A stretch of DNA of 55,466 nucleotides from Candidatus Zhuqueibacterota bacterium (GCA_014728115.1 WJME01000172.1:1-55466); one strand, 5' to 3'; shown: positions 44,962-54,006, counted from the stretch's first letter. Program-made: numbers and translations. Notes: generated by a model not told the origin, from the sequence alone.

Positions 44962-46083
44962 ATGAAAATTGTATACTCTGTTGTCTGCTGTGTGCTTTTG
45001 TGGTCAGCAGTCCATGGCATGGTAGACACACGCCTGGTCGAGATCTCGAACACATACAACACCCCCATATCTGGCCGCGGCACTCTGGTGCTGCAGCTCG
45101 AAGCCATGGCCGCTGAAGGCGATGGTCCTGTCTCTTATTTCCGCGACGCCGTTCAACTTGAAGGCACGATCTTTAATCAAATTTATGATATCTGGTTTAC
45201 CGACCGTTTCTTCGATTTTGGCAATTATGACCAAACCGAAGAGTTTTTGCTGGACCGTCGGCTGGTCTTTTTATATGAATTGCTGGTACCCTGGTCGAGT
45301 TATACCGCAAAAAGCATTCCGGCCAATATCTGGACGCCCATTGTGACGGTCGTGATCGTTTACGATATGGGTGGTGTAAGTGCAGATTTTACAAGGCCTT
45401 TGGAGCCAGAGTTCGTCGTTCAGGATATCTTTGGTAACAACCTGTCCGGTATCCAAACCAATGAGCTTTTGGATATCCCTCTACCGGTGGAAATGTCTTC
45501 GTTTTCGGCATTGTATAATCCGGTCAAACGCAATGACGGTGTCTTTGTACGATGGGTGACCGAATCGGAAACCGACAATTATGCATTCGTTTTATACCGG
45601 TCCACCGGTCCGGATACCCCCAAAGAGTCTGTCGCCAGAGTACAGGGACAGGGATCGTCCGAGGGAAGACACGTGTATGAGGTGTTTGATGACCGCGCAG
45701 ATGTTCAAAACACATCGGATCTGGTCTATTATCTCGAACAGATCGACATGAATGGCAAGACCACATCCTATGGTCCGGTCGATGTAAAATCCATTTCATT
45801 GCCCTCGCAATTGCGTCTGGCTAAAAATTACCCCAACCCCTTTAATCCCGGCACCACCATAGAATTTGATTTGCCTGCAAGCTCGCCGGTTGTGGTGAGT
45901 GTCTATGATATCACCGGCAAAAAGATCGCCACCCTGCTCGATGGCAGCTTGTCTGCCGGCACGCATCAGACCCACTGGAGCGGCCGCAACGATGATGGTG
46001 AATACGTCGGATCGGGAATGTATTTCTACCGCCTCCAGGCCCTTGGCCAGAGCCGGGTTGGAAAGATGAATTTGATTCGGTAG
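44962..46083 (+). CDS. Secreted protein with type IX secretion C-terminal domain
   Basis: 373 residues from the ATG at 44962; GGGAGG eight bases upstream favours it over the GTG at 44959. The signal peptide is KIVYSVVCCVLLWSAVHG. Residues 20-175 are a beta-rich domain I do not recognise. Residues 180-280 resemble a fibronectin-like domain common before such tails (LPVEMSSFSALY, VRWVTESETDNYAFVLYRS). The last 85 or so residues carry NYPNPFNPGTTIEFDLP and end in YRLQALGQSRVGKMNLIR, the sorting domain that is removed on export and surface attachment. A terminator follows 92 bases after the stop. Confidence 0.82.
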   Translation: MKIVYSVVCCVLLWSAVHGMVDTRLVEISNTYNTPISGRGTLVLQLEAMAAEGDGPVSYFRDAVQLEGTIFNQIYDIWFTDRFFDFGNYDQTEEFLLDRRLVFLYELLVPWSSYTAKSIPANIWTPIVTVVIVYDMGGVSADFTRPLEPEFVVQDIFGNNLSGIQTNELLDIPLPVEMSSFSALYNPVKRNDGVFVRWVTESETDNYAFVLYRSTGPDTPKESVARVQGQGSSEGRHVYEVFDDRADVQNTSDLVYYLEQIDMNGKTTSYGPVDVKSISLPSQLRLAKNYPNPFNPGTTIEFDLPASSPVVVSVYDITGKKIATLLDGSLSAGTHQTHWSGRNDDGEYVGSGMYFYRLQALGQSRVGKMNLIR

Positions 46084-46174
46084 GAGGGGGGGGAAGAGCC
46101 AAGTCGGGCGACAGAAATTCACAATAAACCTGTGAAGCGACAAAGCCTATCGCCCAAATATAGTTCTAAAACAG

Positions 46175-46208
46175 TGGTTCCCAGGCGTGATGATTGGGAA
46201 CCATTTTT
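46175..46208 (+). terminator. Rho-independent terminator
   Basis: TGGTTCCCA pairs perfectly with TGGGAACCA around an 11-base loop, followed by five T. It ends the transcript of the 44962 gene. Confidence 0.85.
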
Positions 46209-46302
46209 ATTTACGATGCTGATCAGCAGGTATGACATATTCGATTATGGCCCCGCGGTAGCCAGTGACTTTTGAGGTGATTTAGGCTATCAATCATGTC
46301 TC

Positions 46303-46323
46303 CGCAGAAATAAATCCTGCGGC
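46303..46323 (-). repeat. Covarying hairpin, copy 3 (diverged, opposite strand)
   Basis: On the minus strand an 8-bp stem (CCGCAGGA with TTCTGCGG, one G:T pair) closes the loop TTTAT. Stem and loop lengths equal those of copies 1 and 2, and the bases after it (AGACATGATTG) match their AGCGATGACTG at 8 of 11 positions. Confidence 0.6.
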
Positions 46324-46404
46324 TGTTTATAAACATTTGGGCATTTGTCAATTATTTGTATGTAGCTATGGTGAAAAAGTACATGTTAATGAAATAGCGT
46401 CTTA

Positions 46405-46446
46405 TCTTTCGCCCCCGCGGGATTCATTCCCGCGGAGCGATGACTG
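46405..46446 (+). repeat. Covarying hairpin, copy 1
   Basis: A 42-base unit. Outer stem TCGC/GCGA, then inner stem CCGCGGGA/TCCCGCGG with loop TTCAT, then TGACTG. It aligns without gaps to copy 2, and four of the five differences form two compensated base pairs. Confidence 0.8.
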
Positions 46447-46472
46447 GAAGCCAAACCGGTAATCAAAGCCAC

Positions 46473-46514
46473 TCTTTCGCCCCCGCGTGGTTTATCCACG
46501 CGGAGCGATGACTG
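46473..46514 (+). repeat. Covarying hairpin, copy 2
   Basis: A 42-base unit, 68 bases downstream of copy 1. The outer stem is identical. The inner stem is CCGCGTGG/CCACGCGG with loop TTTAT. Two base pairs differ from copy 1 (G:C to T:A, and A:T to G:C), both preserving the pairing. Confidence 0.8.
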
Positions 46515-46641
46515 ATGGCCAGGTCGTCAAAAAGACTTTACTGAAAACGAGCATCGGACGTATGAGAACATTGAACCCCCTCTGCGCTCAGAGTCTGTTT
46601 TCTGTAGTTGAACCTATTTAACCATCTGCGAATGTTTTTCC

Positions 46642-46685
46642 GCCCCGGAGGGGCCAAATAAAATTCCCTGGGGCATCGCCCCAGG
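46642..46685. repeat. GC-rich double hairpin
   Basis: GCCCC/GGGGC around GGA at 46642-46654, then an AT-rich link, then CCTGGGGC/GCCCCAGG around ATC at 46667-46685. It is a REP-like form with no T-run. Only one copy lies in this window. Confidence 0.55.
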
Positions 46686-46799
46686 CGTGGACCCGTTAAA
46701 ATTCAAATATGTTTTTTTTCGCAATAGTTAGCTTTTAAAGTATATTTATGCACAGCATACCGTAAATCATGATCTCTATTTCGAAAGGAAACGACTCGC

Positions 46800-49700
46800 A
46801 TGCGACGAACCCAAATGGCCTTTCTGTTTCTCCTCTTATCCGTCTGCACCTTGTTTTCCGCCACTCGCCAGGAGCGTCTCTTGAAACTCGACGCCATGGA
46901 ATCACGATATGATGAGCTGGTGAAAAATAGTGCCGATCCGCAACAACGCATGGAACTGAAAAAATCCATTTTCGAACAACGCCGGGAATTGCTGAATATC
47001 CAAAGCGATCCCCTCTATGATATGCATGACGTGATGCTGGACGAGCATGTACGCCTCAACGATCTCTATGTCTATCCCGCTTCCGACACATATGTACAAC
47101 TCTATGCCCGGCTGCAAAATACCAGCGCAGAAAATCTCAATTTTGTACAGCTGGAATTCATATTTTATAAAAACAATGCGGTCGTGGCCACGGATTTTAG
47201 TTTTATCGATTTTGAAACCTATGGCACCTCAGGCATCCTGCCCTTTGAAGAAACTTTTGTCGAAGCCCTGACTGAAAAATCCGATTTTGACAGCATGTCT
47301 GTTTTGATACAATACCAGATCGATAAATACCGCGATACCGATATTCTGTGGGATTCTGTGCTGGATCTGCAAGAGACCGAGGAACGGCGGTCCGGCTCTA
47401 ACCTGGTGTGGCAGGGACTCGTTCACAATCAGAGCGAATTTTCGGTGGACTTTGGCATCGTGTTCGCCAGTTTCTATCGCGACGGCAAAATGATCGGATT
47501 CGATAAAACCTTTGTCGATGAAAATGACCAGGAACCCCGGACAATTCGGATCGTCTCGGTCATCGATCTGCCGGATTCCTACAATGAAATCAACCTGCAA
47601 AATTATGCGGACGAGAGCCTCTCTCTGGACGGCTGGCATTTGTCCCCGCAGGACAGCGAGCTCGCTCACGCCCTGAGTGGCACGCTGAATCCGGGTGCCT
47701 TTTTAACGCTGGATGCGTCGGAATTGCCGTTTCCTGTCGACCGCCAGCAAACCTATGTGCTCACCAATGATCAGGGTGCCGAGATCGATGTGTGGAGCCG
47801 GTCAAGCGAGAACCGCATTCCCCCTGGCATGCGTGCCCATTTTGACGAAATCACGCCGTTCGAGGCCACCTATGACGAGGTCAGATACAGAGTACAGTAC
47901 GGACTGTACAGTCTCCAGGGTGACGGCAACCTGCCGCCCAATGCACCCCTGTTTTCTCAGGCCAGCCTGCAGACCACGGTGGGTGAACCCACGCCGGTAA
48001 CGGTTTTTCTGCTCGACCGGGAATGGGACGACATGACCCTGACCTTCGAGCATAACGGGACCGCTCTGGGTCCGTTTGCAAACGGAGCTGTTACCACAGA
48101 ACTGATCTTTGATGATCCCGATCTGACATCGACCCGGGGCCGTGCCATGGATACGGCCGGCAACCCCTCTCGCTGGTCGTCTCTCATCGATCTGGACCTG
48201 AGCCAGGAACTGACCCTGCTCAGGGAACCGCTCTCTCTGGCGACCTATGGCCAGCCCTTTCGTGATACCCTGAATGTGTTGTATGAATCCACATCCTTAC
48301 AGTGGCAGATTGCAGACGGACAGCTGACCCCCGGTCTGGCTCTCGATCCGGCCACAGGCGTGATCAGCGGGAGTCCCGATTCATCGGGTCAATTCGATTT
48401 TCTGGTCCAGGTGCAAGCCGGCGCCGATCCGGCCGAAAGCGATTCGGCCTGGTTCAGTCTCACGGTGCTCAATTCCGCACCGGTGATCGATATGGCCGAT
48501 ACGCTGGTGCTTTATAGCGACAGCCTGTTTGTTTTTCAGATACAAACCTCGGATGCCGAAGACAATCCTGTCACGATCGAGGTTCAGAGCAAACCCCCGT
48601 GGCTCGAGTGGGATGGTGTGCAAGCGACCGGACGCGCTCCGGCTGAGCCGCAGATTTACTTTTTCACGTTCAGGGCATCGGACGGCGATCTCTTTTCCTC
48701 GCATACCCTGGTGCTGGATGTCGTCACCCTGAATCATCCGCCGGTCCTTGTCAGCAGTCAGAGTGTCGAGGCATGGGAGGATTCGCTGTTTGTCTATCAC
48801 GCCCGGGCCAAAGATGCGGACGGCCAGGAGCTCTTTTTCTCTTTTGACGATCTGCCCTCCTGGTGTGCGGTGATCGATGATTCTACGATCAGCGGCACAC
48901 CTGTGGAAGGAACCACGGATACCAGCTTTGTGCTCCTGGTCACCGATGGCAAGGCAACGGACAGCACCCGGGTGCAGGTTACCGTACACCCTGTCAATGA
49001 TCCTCCGCGTTTTACCTCGCCCGATTCGGTGGTGGCGATGGTGGACTCGATTTTTATTTATCGCGCCACTGTCTATGATCCAGATTCGGAACCCGATATT
49101 CAATTTGTGACCATACCACCATGGTGCAGATATGATCAAAATGTGCTGACAGGTATTCCTCCTTCAGCTGATGCGATGAACTGGTTCATCGTGGCCGCCC
49201 TCGATCAAGACTACCAGACCGACACCCTGTGGGTGACCATCGACATTCGAACCGATAACGTGGCCCCAGAGATCGTCAATCTCAAACCCCTGGCACTGGT
49301 GGTGGACGAGCCGGTGCACATTGATCTGGATACCTGCGTCACTGACATCAATGATGCTGTGGAGGCGTTGAGCTGGCACATCGAATCGGAAAATGATCTC
49401 ATCACCGCAGAGCTGCAGGGTCATGTCCTGACCCTGACCGCCATCAGCGCCGGCAAGGGCACAGACTGGCTGGTGTTCCGGGTGAGTGACCAGGAGGGCG
49501 CCAGCGACTCGTTGCGATTGCAGGTGTCTCTGTCGCTGCCGTCGGCGGTAGAGCACGAAAGCGTCTTGCCCGACGAGCTGACCCTGCACAGAGCTTATCC
49601 GAATCCGTTCAATCCGGGCACCACCCTGGCTTTTGATCTGCCCGCAAACGCGCATGTACGTTTGACGATCTATGACCGTCTGGGGCGCATCGTCAGGGTA

Positions 49701-49850
49701 CTCGCCAACCGGAGATATTCACCGGGAGCGCACCAGATCTATTGGAACGGCCGCGACGATCACGGCGCTAAAGTGGGATCCGGACTCTATTTCTATCGCC
49801 TGGAAACCCCCAACCACGTCCTCACCGGCAAGATGAGCCTGGTAAAATAA
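46800..49850 (+). CDS. Large secreted protein with cadherin-like repeats and type IX secretion C-terminal domain
   Basis: 1016 residues from an ATG with GAAAGGAAA upstream. The signal peptide is RRTQMAFLFLLLSVCTLFSA. A helical stretch (20-70) and a beta domain (80-255) come first. Residues 260-345 resemble a lamin-tail-like domain (INLQNYADESLSLDGWHLS, LNPGAFLTLDASELPFP). From about 480 to 900 there are several Ig/cadherin-like units of about 95 residues with LDPATGVISGSPDSSG or SGTPVEGTTDTSFVLLVTDG motifs. The C-terminus has AYPNPFNPGTTLAFDLP and ends YRLETPNHVLTGKMSLVK. It is probably surface-attached or released and may bind partners through calcium-dependent units (inference). An octamer repeat array begins 9 bases after the stop. 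Confidence 0.85.
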   Translation: MRRTQMAFLFLLLSVCTLFSATRQERLLKLDAMESRYDELVKNSADPQQRMELKKSIFEQRRELLNIQSDPLYDMHDVMLDEHVRLNDLYVYPASDTYVQLYARLQNTSAENLNFVQLEFIFYKNNAVVATDFSFIDFETYGTSGILPFEETFVEALTEKSDFDSMSVLIQYQIDKYRDTDILWDSVLDLQETEERRSGSNLVWQGLVHNQSEFSVDFGIVFASFYRDGKMIGFDKTFVDENDQEPRTIRIVSVIDLPDSYNEINLQNYADESLSLDGWHLSPQDSELAHALSGTLNPGAFLTLDASELPFPVDRQQTYVLTNDQGAEIDVWSRSSENRIPPGMRAHFDEITPFEATYDEVRYRVQYGLYSLQGDGNLPPNAPLFSQASLQTTVGEPTPVTVFLLDREWDDMTLTFEHNGTALGPFANGAVTTELIFDDPDLTSTRGRAMDTAGNPSRWSSLIDLDLSQELTLLREPLSLATYGQPFRDTLNVLYESTSLQWQIADGQLTPGLALDPATGVISGSPDSSGQFDFLVQVQAGADPAESDSAWFSLTVLNSAPVIDMADTLVLYSDSLFVFQIQTSDAEDNPVTIEVQSKPPWLEWDGVQATGRAPAEPQIYFFTFRASDGDLFSSHTLVLDVVTLNHPPVLVSSQSVEAWEDSLFVYHARAKDADGQELFFSFDDLPSWCAVIDDSTISGTPVEGTTDTSFVLLVTDGKATDSTRVQVTVHPVNDPPRFTSPDSVVAMVDSIFIYRATVYDPDSEPDIQFVTIPPWCRYDQNVLTGIPPSADAMNWFIVAALDQDYQTDTLWVTIDIRTDNVAPEIVNLKPLALVVDEPVHIDLDTCVTDINDAVEALSWHIESENDLITAELQGHVLTLTAISAGKGTDWLVFRVSDQEGASDSLRLQVSLSLPSAVEHESVLPDELTLHRAYPNPFNPGTTLAFDLPANAHVRLTIYDRLGRIVRVLANRRYSPGAHQIYWNGRDDHGAKVGSGLYFYRLETPNHVLTGKMSLVK

Positions 49851-49859
49851 AAAATGTTT

Positions 49860-49956
49860 GAACGTGCGCACGTTCACACGTACGCACGTTCCCACGTTCC
49901 AACATTCCGACGTTCCCACGTTCCCACGTTCCCACGTTCAAAACGTTCCCACGTTT
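49860..49956 (-). repeat. Octamer tandem array, minus orientation
   Basis: Twelve units, all 8 bp except one of 9 bp, with plus-strand consensus CCACGTTC (minus strand GAACGTGG). The middle units are nearly identical and the outer ones diverged. The same unit recurs in the opposite orientation at 54301-54461. Confidence 0.85.
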
Positions 49957-50075
49957 TTTCCGGGGGATTTCAATTCAGTCATTTGACCACATTTTTCTCA
50001 CCGGTTTTGGTCCGGGCCCTGTTTGCTTGATTTGGTTGTATTGTTTTTATTGAGTTTATTCTGTTTATTTCTGCA

Positions 50076-50103
50076 TTGTTTTTGGTATTATTTTTGTTAT
50101 AAT
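50076..50103 (+). promoter_or_regulatory. Promoter-like pair before the OmpA-family gene
   Basis: TTGTTT at 50076-50081, a 16-base spacer, then a consensus TATAAT at 50098-50103, 32 bases before the ATG. Confidence 0.55.
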
Positions 50104-50135
50104 AAATAGTTGGGATTAACAACAGGAGGAAACCC

Positions 50136-51587
50136 ATGAAATCAATGATGATATTTGTTTTGTCGATTGTTTGCACCATCGGAACCGTATACTCGCAATC
50201 CCGTACAGCTAATTCTAGGTTGGCTGAAGTGGAAAAATTGGTGACAACTGCACAGTCACAAATGGTCAATGTTTATTCACCCGAGACGTTTAAAGATTTG
50301 GAAAAGGAACTCAAGGAAGCCCGGTCTGACCTCCTCAAGGGCAAGTCTGAAAGTGACGTGCATGAAAAATTGGATAAAGTGAGCAATCTTTTAAAAACTG
50401 CTCTCGAAAATACCCAACAAGTTAAAAAACAATTACCAGAATTGCTTCAAGCCCGTAGTGATGCCATCATTTCCCAGGCACCAGAGTATGCGGTGGAATT
50501 GTTCGATGATGGTGAAGATTCATTTCAAAAGGCGGTACGAGAAATAGAAGATCAGGATATCAATGGAGCCCTTAAGGAAGGTAAAAAAGGAGAAGATTAT
50601 TTTCGTAGGGCGGAATTAAAGGCTATCAAGGCCACGATCATCGGCAAGACACGCGACCTGATTGAACAAGCCGAGAATATCAAAGCCGATGAATATGCCG
50701 CTGTGACATTTGAAAAGGCTCAAGCAGCATTGGCCGATGCCGAAAAAACTCTTGAAACAGATCGTCGCGCCCAGGCCAGCGCCCGCGAAAAAGCCGAACA
50801 TGCATCCTATCAGGCTCAGCACAGTATCTACTTGTCGAAAAATATCCAGGAATGGCGGCGAGAAGATGAAAACTGGGAGCGTATCATTCTCGACGCAGAG
50901 TCTCAGGTTCAGTCTCTCGGCGATTTGTTCGATTTTGAATTGGAATTCGACCAGGGTCTAGAGATGCCCGTAAAAAATCTGGCCTCAGCTATTAAAAGCC
51001 TGAAAGAAAATAACCGCTCCATGTCTGAAGAACTGGATCAGTTGAATCGTCAATTGACTGAGACGCGAAAAGAATTGTCCCAGATCTCTTCCGAACTCAG
51101 CAAGAGCAAATCTGAAGAGCAGCAACTCAAAGCCAAATTAGAGGCTGAAGAGCGCCGCGAAGCCAAATTTCACAGAGTAGAAACGCTATTTAACAATCAA
51201 GAGGCGCTTGTTTTGCGCGAAGGCACGCGTATCATCCTTCGGCTGGTCGGACTCTCTTTTGCTTCAGGCAAGTCTGATATCGAAGCACAATATTTTGGAT
51301 TGTTGACAAAGATACAAAGAGCCATCCGGGAATTTCCCTATGCTCAAATAACAATTGAAGGCCATACTGATGCCCTGGGGCATGATACGGCCAACATGCA
51401 GCTTTCAACGCAAAGAGCCGAAGCTGTACGAACTTATTTAATGGCAAATATGAATCTAGAACCTGATCAGGTCGTTTCTGTCGGCTATGGGGAAAGTAAA
51501 CCCATCGCAAACAATGACACAAACACCGGAAGAGCCCAAAACCGCCGCATCGATCTCATTCTCGATATCGGGGAATTGACATATTAA
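50136..51587 (+). CDS. OmpA-family protein with coiled coil
   Basis: 483 residues from an ATG with AGGAGGAA upstream. The signal peptide is KSMMIFVLSIVCTIGTVYS. Residues 25-260 are helical with charged heptads, a DUF4398-like arrangement. Residues 285-345 form a coiled coil (NNRSMSEELDQLNRQLTETRKELSQISSELSKSKSEEQQ). The C-terminal OmpA domain spans about 365-480; it has LSFASGKSDIEAQYFGLL, ITIEGHTDALGHD, LSTQRAEAVRTYL and NRRIDLIL, the residues that bind peptidoglycan diaminopimelate. There is no barrel, so it probably links an envelope complex to the cell wall. It lies between two kinds of repeat and has its own promoter. Confidence 0.9.
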   Translation: MKSMMIFVLSIVCTIGTVYSQSRTANSRLAEVEKLVTTAQSQMVNVYSPETFKDLEKELKEARSDLLKGKSESDVHEKLDKVSNLLKTALENTQQVKKQLPELLQARSDAIISQAPEYAVELFDDGEDSFQKAVREIEDQDINGALKEGKKGEDYFRRAELKAIKATIIGKTRDLIEQAENIKADEYAAVTFEKAQAALADAEKTLETDRRAQASAREKAEHASYQAQHSIYLSKNIQEWRREDENWERIILDAESQVQSLGDLFDFELEFDQGLEMPVKNLASAIKSLKENNRSMSEELDQLNRQLTETRKELSQISSELSKSKSEEQQLKAKLEAEERREAKFHRVETLFNNQEALVLREGTRIILRLVGLSFASGKSDIEAQYFGLLTKIQRAIREFPYAQITIEGHTDALGHDTANMQLSTQRAEAVRTYLMANMNLEPDQVVSVGYGESKPIANNDTNTGRAQNRRIDLILDIGELTY

Positions 51588-51626
51588 ACAGGGACCGGGG
51601 TGTTCTGATTAATGATATTGGTGTTC

Positions 51627-51673
51627 ATCAGCGTTCATTCGCGGTCGGTTTTAAACCGCGAATGAACGCTGAT
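51627..51673. repeat. 19-bp perfect inverted repeat, copy 1
   Basis: ATCAGCGTTCATTCGCGGT at 51627-51645 and its exact reverse complement at 51655-51673, with a 9-base loop. A decayed copy lies at 54515-54561. There is no T-run, so it is not a terminator. Confidence 0.8.
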
Positions 51674-51720
51674 AGACACGAATGAATCCTCAAGATATAT
51701 TGCTCTGATGGGACAGTACC

Positions 51721-53583
51721 ATGCAAGGACGTCATTGTTTCCGTTTGTTTTTTCTTTTGACACACCTCATTTTTTTGACCCGACTCTTACAAGCGGCCAC
51801 CCTGGAGGTCAGTACCTTTGCCGAACTCACTGCTGCTGTGGCTGCAGCGAATCGTGGCGATGAAATTGTCATGGCCGATGGGGTCTACCAGATTACGGGT
51901 ACCTGGGCTGTGGCCATCTATACGAATGATCTCACCATTCGCAGCCAATCAGGCATTCGCGAAAACGTGATCTTGCGCGGATTCGGCATGTTTGCCAACG
52001 GACACCATGGATTCTATATCGATGCCGACAGCGTGACCATTCAAGACCTGACCGTTGAAAATGTGCGAAACCACTGTATCCAGACCGCACCCAATACCGA
52101 TGATCTGCTCGTGCAGAACTGTATCCTGCGCGATGCCGGAGAACAGATTCTCAAAGTGCCTTACAATTCCAGTCTCCCCGATCCCTCGGAACGGGGACGA
52201 GTACAAGATTGTCTTTTCTATTATACTGCCGGTGCCGGACCCCGTGATTATATCGGCGGCATCGATGTGCATTTGGGCTCTGATTGGGTGATCCGCAACA
52301 ACACCTTTCGCGATATCGTCACGCCCACCTCCAGTGTGGCTGAACATGCCATCCATTTCTGGAGCTGGTCCGAGAATACCCTCTCGGAAAACAATCTCAT
52401 CATCAACTGCGACCGGGGTATCGGCTATGGCCTGACCTCTACGGCCGGTCATCATGGCGGCATTATCCGTAATAATATCATTTATCACGACAGCAACCTC
52501 GATAACGGTTCGGCTGATGTGGCCATCGAAATCGTCTATTCCGACAATACCCAGATTTATAACAATACCGTCTATCAGGCGCACGATAACTATTATGCTG
52601 CTATCAAAGCCTTTGGCGATGTCACCACCAATGCCTATATCGCCAATAATCTGTTGAATATGAATCCGGATTATTATGGCAATATCAATTCCATTATTTG
52701 GTGGGGGGGCGGTGCCACCGGCTCCGAATCCAACAATGTCAAGAATACCTTGCAGCCGGACTGGTTTGCCAGTGTCAATCCGGAGGATAGCCGCGACACA
52801 TTTTTACATTTGAACGGCGGCAATGCCACGGTGCAGAGTACAGTGATCGACCAGGCATTGGATATTGCCGGGTTTGACAGCGACTTTGACGGCGAGACTC
52901 GCACCGTCGGTCAGTCGGATATCGGCGCCGATGACTATCAGATTGTTTATCTCGATGGTTCGCTGTTTCTGCAAGGTCCGTATGGCGACGGAAGCATGAC
53001 CACCGCTTTGACCACAAGTGGGTTCTTGAGCGGACAAGCTTCGCCATACGATGGCACGGCTGCTCCGGCGTCTGTTCCGGCCAATACCGTGGATTGGATC
53101 TATTTGCAATTGCGTTCAGGTGTGGATGGCGAAACCGTGACCGGTCGCAGCGTCTATTTGAGCAGCGATGGGCATATAACTGATCTGGCCGGCAATATGC
53201 CGGTCGCCTTAAATGCCCCGCAGGGCAGCTATTACCTGGTCGTGACGCATCGCAACCATCTCGAGGTGATGAGTTCGTCTGCCCTTTCTTTTACTCTTGG
53301 CAACACGACCACCTATGCGTTCGATGCCGGCAGCAAGTTCTATGCACAACAGGGCTATGCTGATCTGGGGAATGGGATTTTCGGAGCCATGTGCGGCGAC
53401 ATGAACCAGGATGGTATGATCACCACCCTGGATTACGTCCAGGCTTTTAACGGGGCTGTGGCCGGAGCCAATGGCTATCTCAATCCAGCCGGTGACCTGG
53501 ATTTCGACGGTGTGATCGATGGTAACGACTGGCTGCTCTGGGTGACCGGTGCCCGCACCGGCGCCACGAGCGCAGTACCCTAG
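51721..53583 (+). CDS. Secreted parallel beta-helix protein with dockerin-like tail
   Basis: 620 residues. The signal peptide is FRLFFLLTHLIFLTRLLQAA. Residues 30-400 form right-handed beta-helix coils with N-rich turns (VTIQDLTVENVRNHCIQTAPNTDDLLVQNCILRD, NTLSENNLIINCDRG, TQIYNNTVYQ). Such proteins often act on or bind polysaccharides, some as lyases, but I see no lyase signature. Residues 410-545 are a beta domain with WIYLQLRSG. The end has two calcium-loop motifs, DMNQDGMITTLDY and DLDFDGVIDGNDW, as in type I dockerins. It lacks the YPNPFN tail of the other secreted proteins here, so its export or attachment must differ. An inverted repeat lies just upstream. Confidence 0.8.
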   Translation: MQGRHCFRLFFLLTHLIFLTRLLQAATLEVSTFAELTAAVAAANRGDEIVMADGVYQITGTWAVAIYTNDLTIRSQSGIRENVILRGFGMFANGHHGFYIDADSVTIQDLTVENVRNHCIQTAPNTDDLLVQNCILRDAGEQILKVPYNSSLPDPSERGRVQDCLFYYTAGAGPRDYIGGIDVHLGSDWVIRNNTFRDIVTPTSSVAEHAIHFWSWSENTLSENNLIINCDRGIGYGLTSTAGHHGGIIRNNIIYHDSNLDNGSADVAIEIVYSDNTQIYNNTVYQAHDNYYAAIKAFGDVTTNAYIANNLLNMNPDYYGNINSIIWWGGGATGSESNNVKNTLQPDWFASVNPEDSRDTFLHLNGGNATVQSTVIDQALDIAGFDSDFDGETRTVGQSDIGADDYQIVYLDGSLFLQGPYGDGSMTTALTTSGFLSGQASPYDGTAAPASVPANTVDWIYLQLRSGVDGETVTGRSVYLSSDGHITDLAGNMPVALNAPQGSYYLVVTHRNHLEVMSSSALSFTLGNTTTYAFDAGSKFYAQQGYADLGNGIFGAMCGDMNQDGMITTLDYVQAFNGAVAGANGYLNPAGDLDFDGVIDGNDWLLWVTGARTGATSAVP

Positions 53584-53631
53584 TTGGACGTCAGACGGTC
53601 GGGATCAGCCCAATGGATGAGTTGAAAACAT

Positions 53632-53659
53632 TTGATTTTATCACAAATTTAAGTATTTT
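53632..53659 (+). promoter_or_regulatory. Promoter-like pair before the DUF4160 gene
   Basis: TTGATT at 53632-53637, a 16-base spacer, then TATTTT at 53654-53659, 36 bases before the first TTG codon. Confidence 0.4.
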
Positions 53660-53694
53660 TAATAAGGTCAAATGATCTAATAGGTAATAAACGA

Positions 53695-53991
53695 TTGTTG
53701 AATGAAACCTGGGAGCACTTTTTGCCAGAGATTGCAAGATTTTATGGATTAATCATACGCATGTATGCAGAGCCGGGAGTTCCTCACAATCGTGCACATT
53801 TTCATGTATATTACCAAAATCACGCAGCTGTTTACGGTATAGATCGCATTGAGCTCATTTCTGGCGATATGCCTATACGAGAAAAACGTTTATGTGAAGC
53901 GTGGGCCGAGTTACATCAGGATGAACTTGCGGAAAATTGGAACAGACTACAAAATGGACAATTACCCATTAAAATTGCTCCATTACGATAA
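53695..53991 (+). CDS. DUF4160-family protein
   Basis: 98 residues starting at TTG 53695 or 53698 with a TAGGTAA upstream. The family motif is clear: ARFYGLIIRMYAEPGVPHNRAHFHVYYQNHAAVYGID. The rest, DMPIREKRLCEAWAELHQDELAENWNRLQNGQLPIKI, is typical. DUF4160 genes often lie beside DUF2442 genes, as here, and the pair has been thought toxin-antitoxin-like, though the function is not established. The pair lies between an octamer array and inverted-repeat copies, which suggests an acquired module. Confidence 0.85.
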   Translation: MLNETWEHFLPEIARFYGLIIRMYAEPGVPHNRAHFHVYYQNHAAVYGIDRIELISGDMPIREKRLCEAWAELHQDELAENWNRLQNGQLPIKIAPLR

Positions 53992-54006
53992 CTAAAGGAC
54001 GATCTT

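Larger units (their letters stand above)
46084..46799. other. Long intergenic stretch dense in hairpins
   Basis: No credible gene in 716 bases. In order it holds a terminator (46175-46208), three copies of one covarying hairpin (46303-46323 on the minus strand, then 46405-46446 and 46473-46514), a GC-rich double hairpin (46642-46685) and an AT-rich stretch before the next gene. Confidence 0.8.

Noticed and set aside
46405..46514. The two 42-base hairpin units as a short CRISPR array
   Set aside because: There are only two plus-strand copies and one spacer, the repeats differ by compensated changes, and no cas genes are near.
51721..53583. Alginate or chondroitin lyase function for the beta-helix protein
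   Set aside because: The fold fits, but I cannot find the catalytic residues of a known lyase family, so I left the function open.
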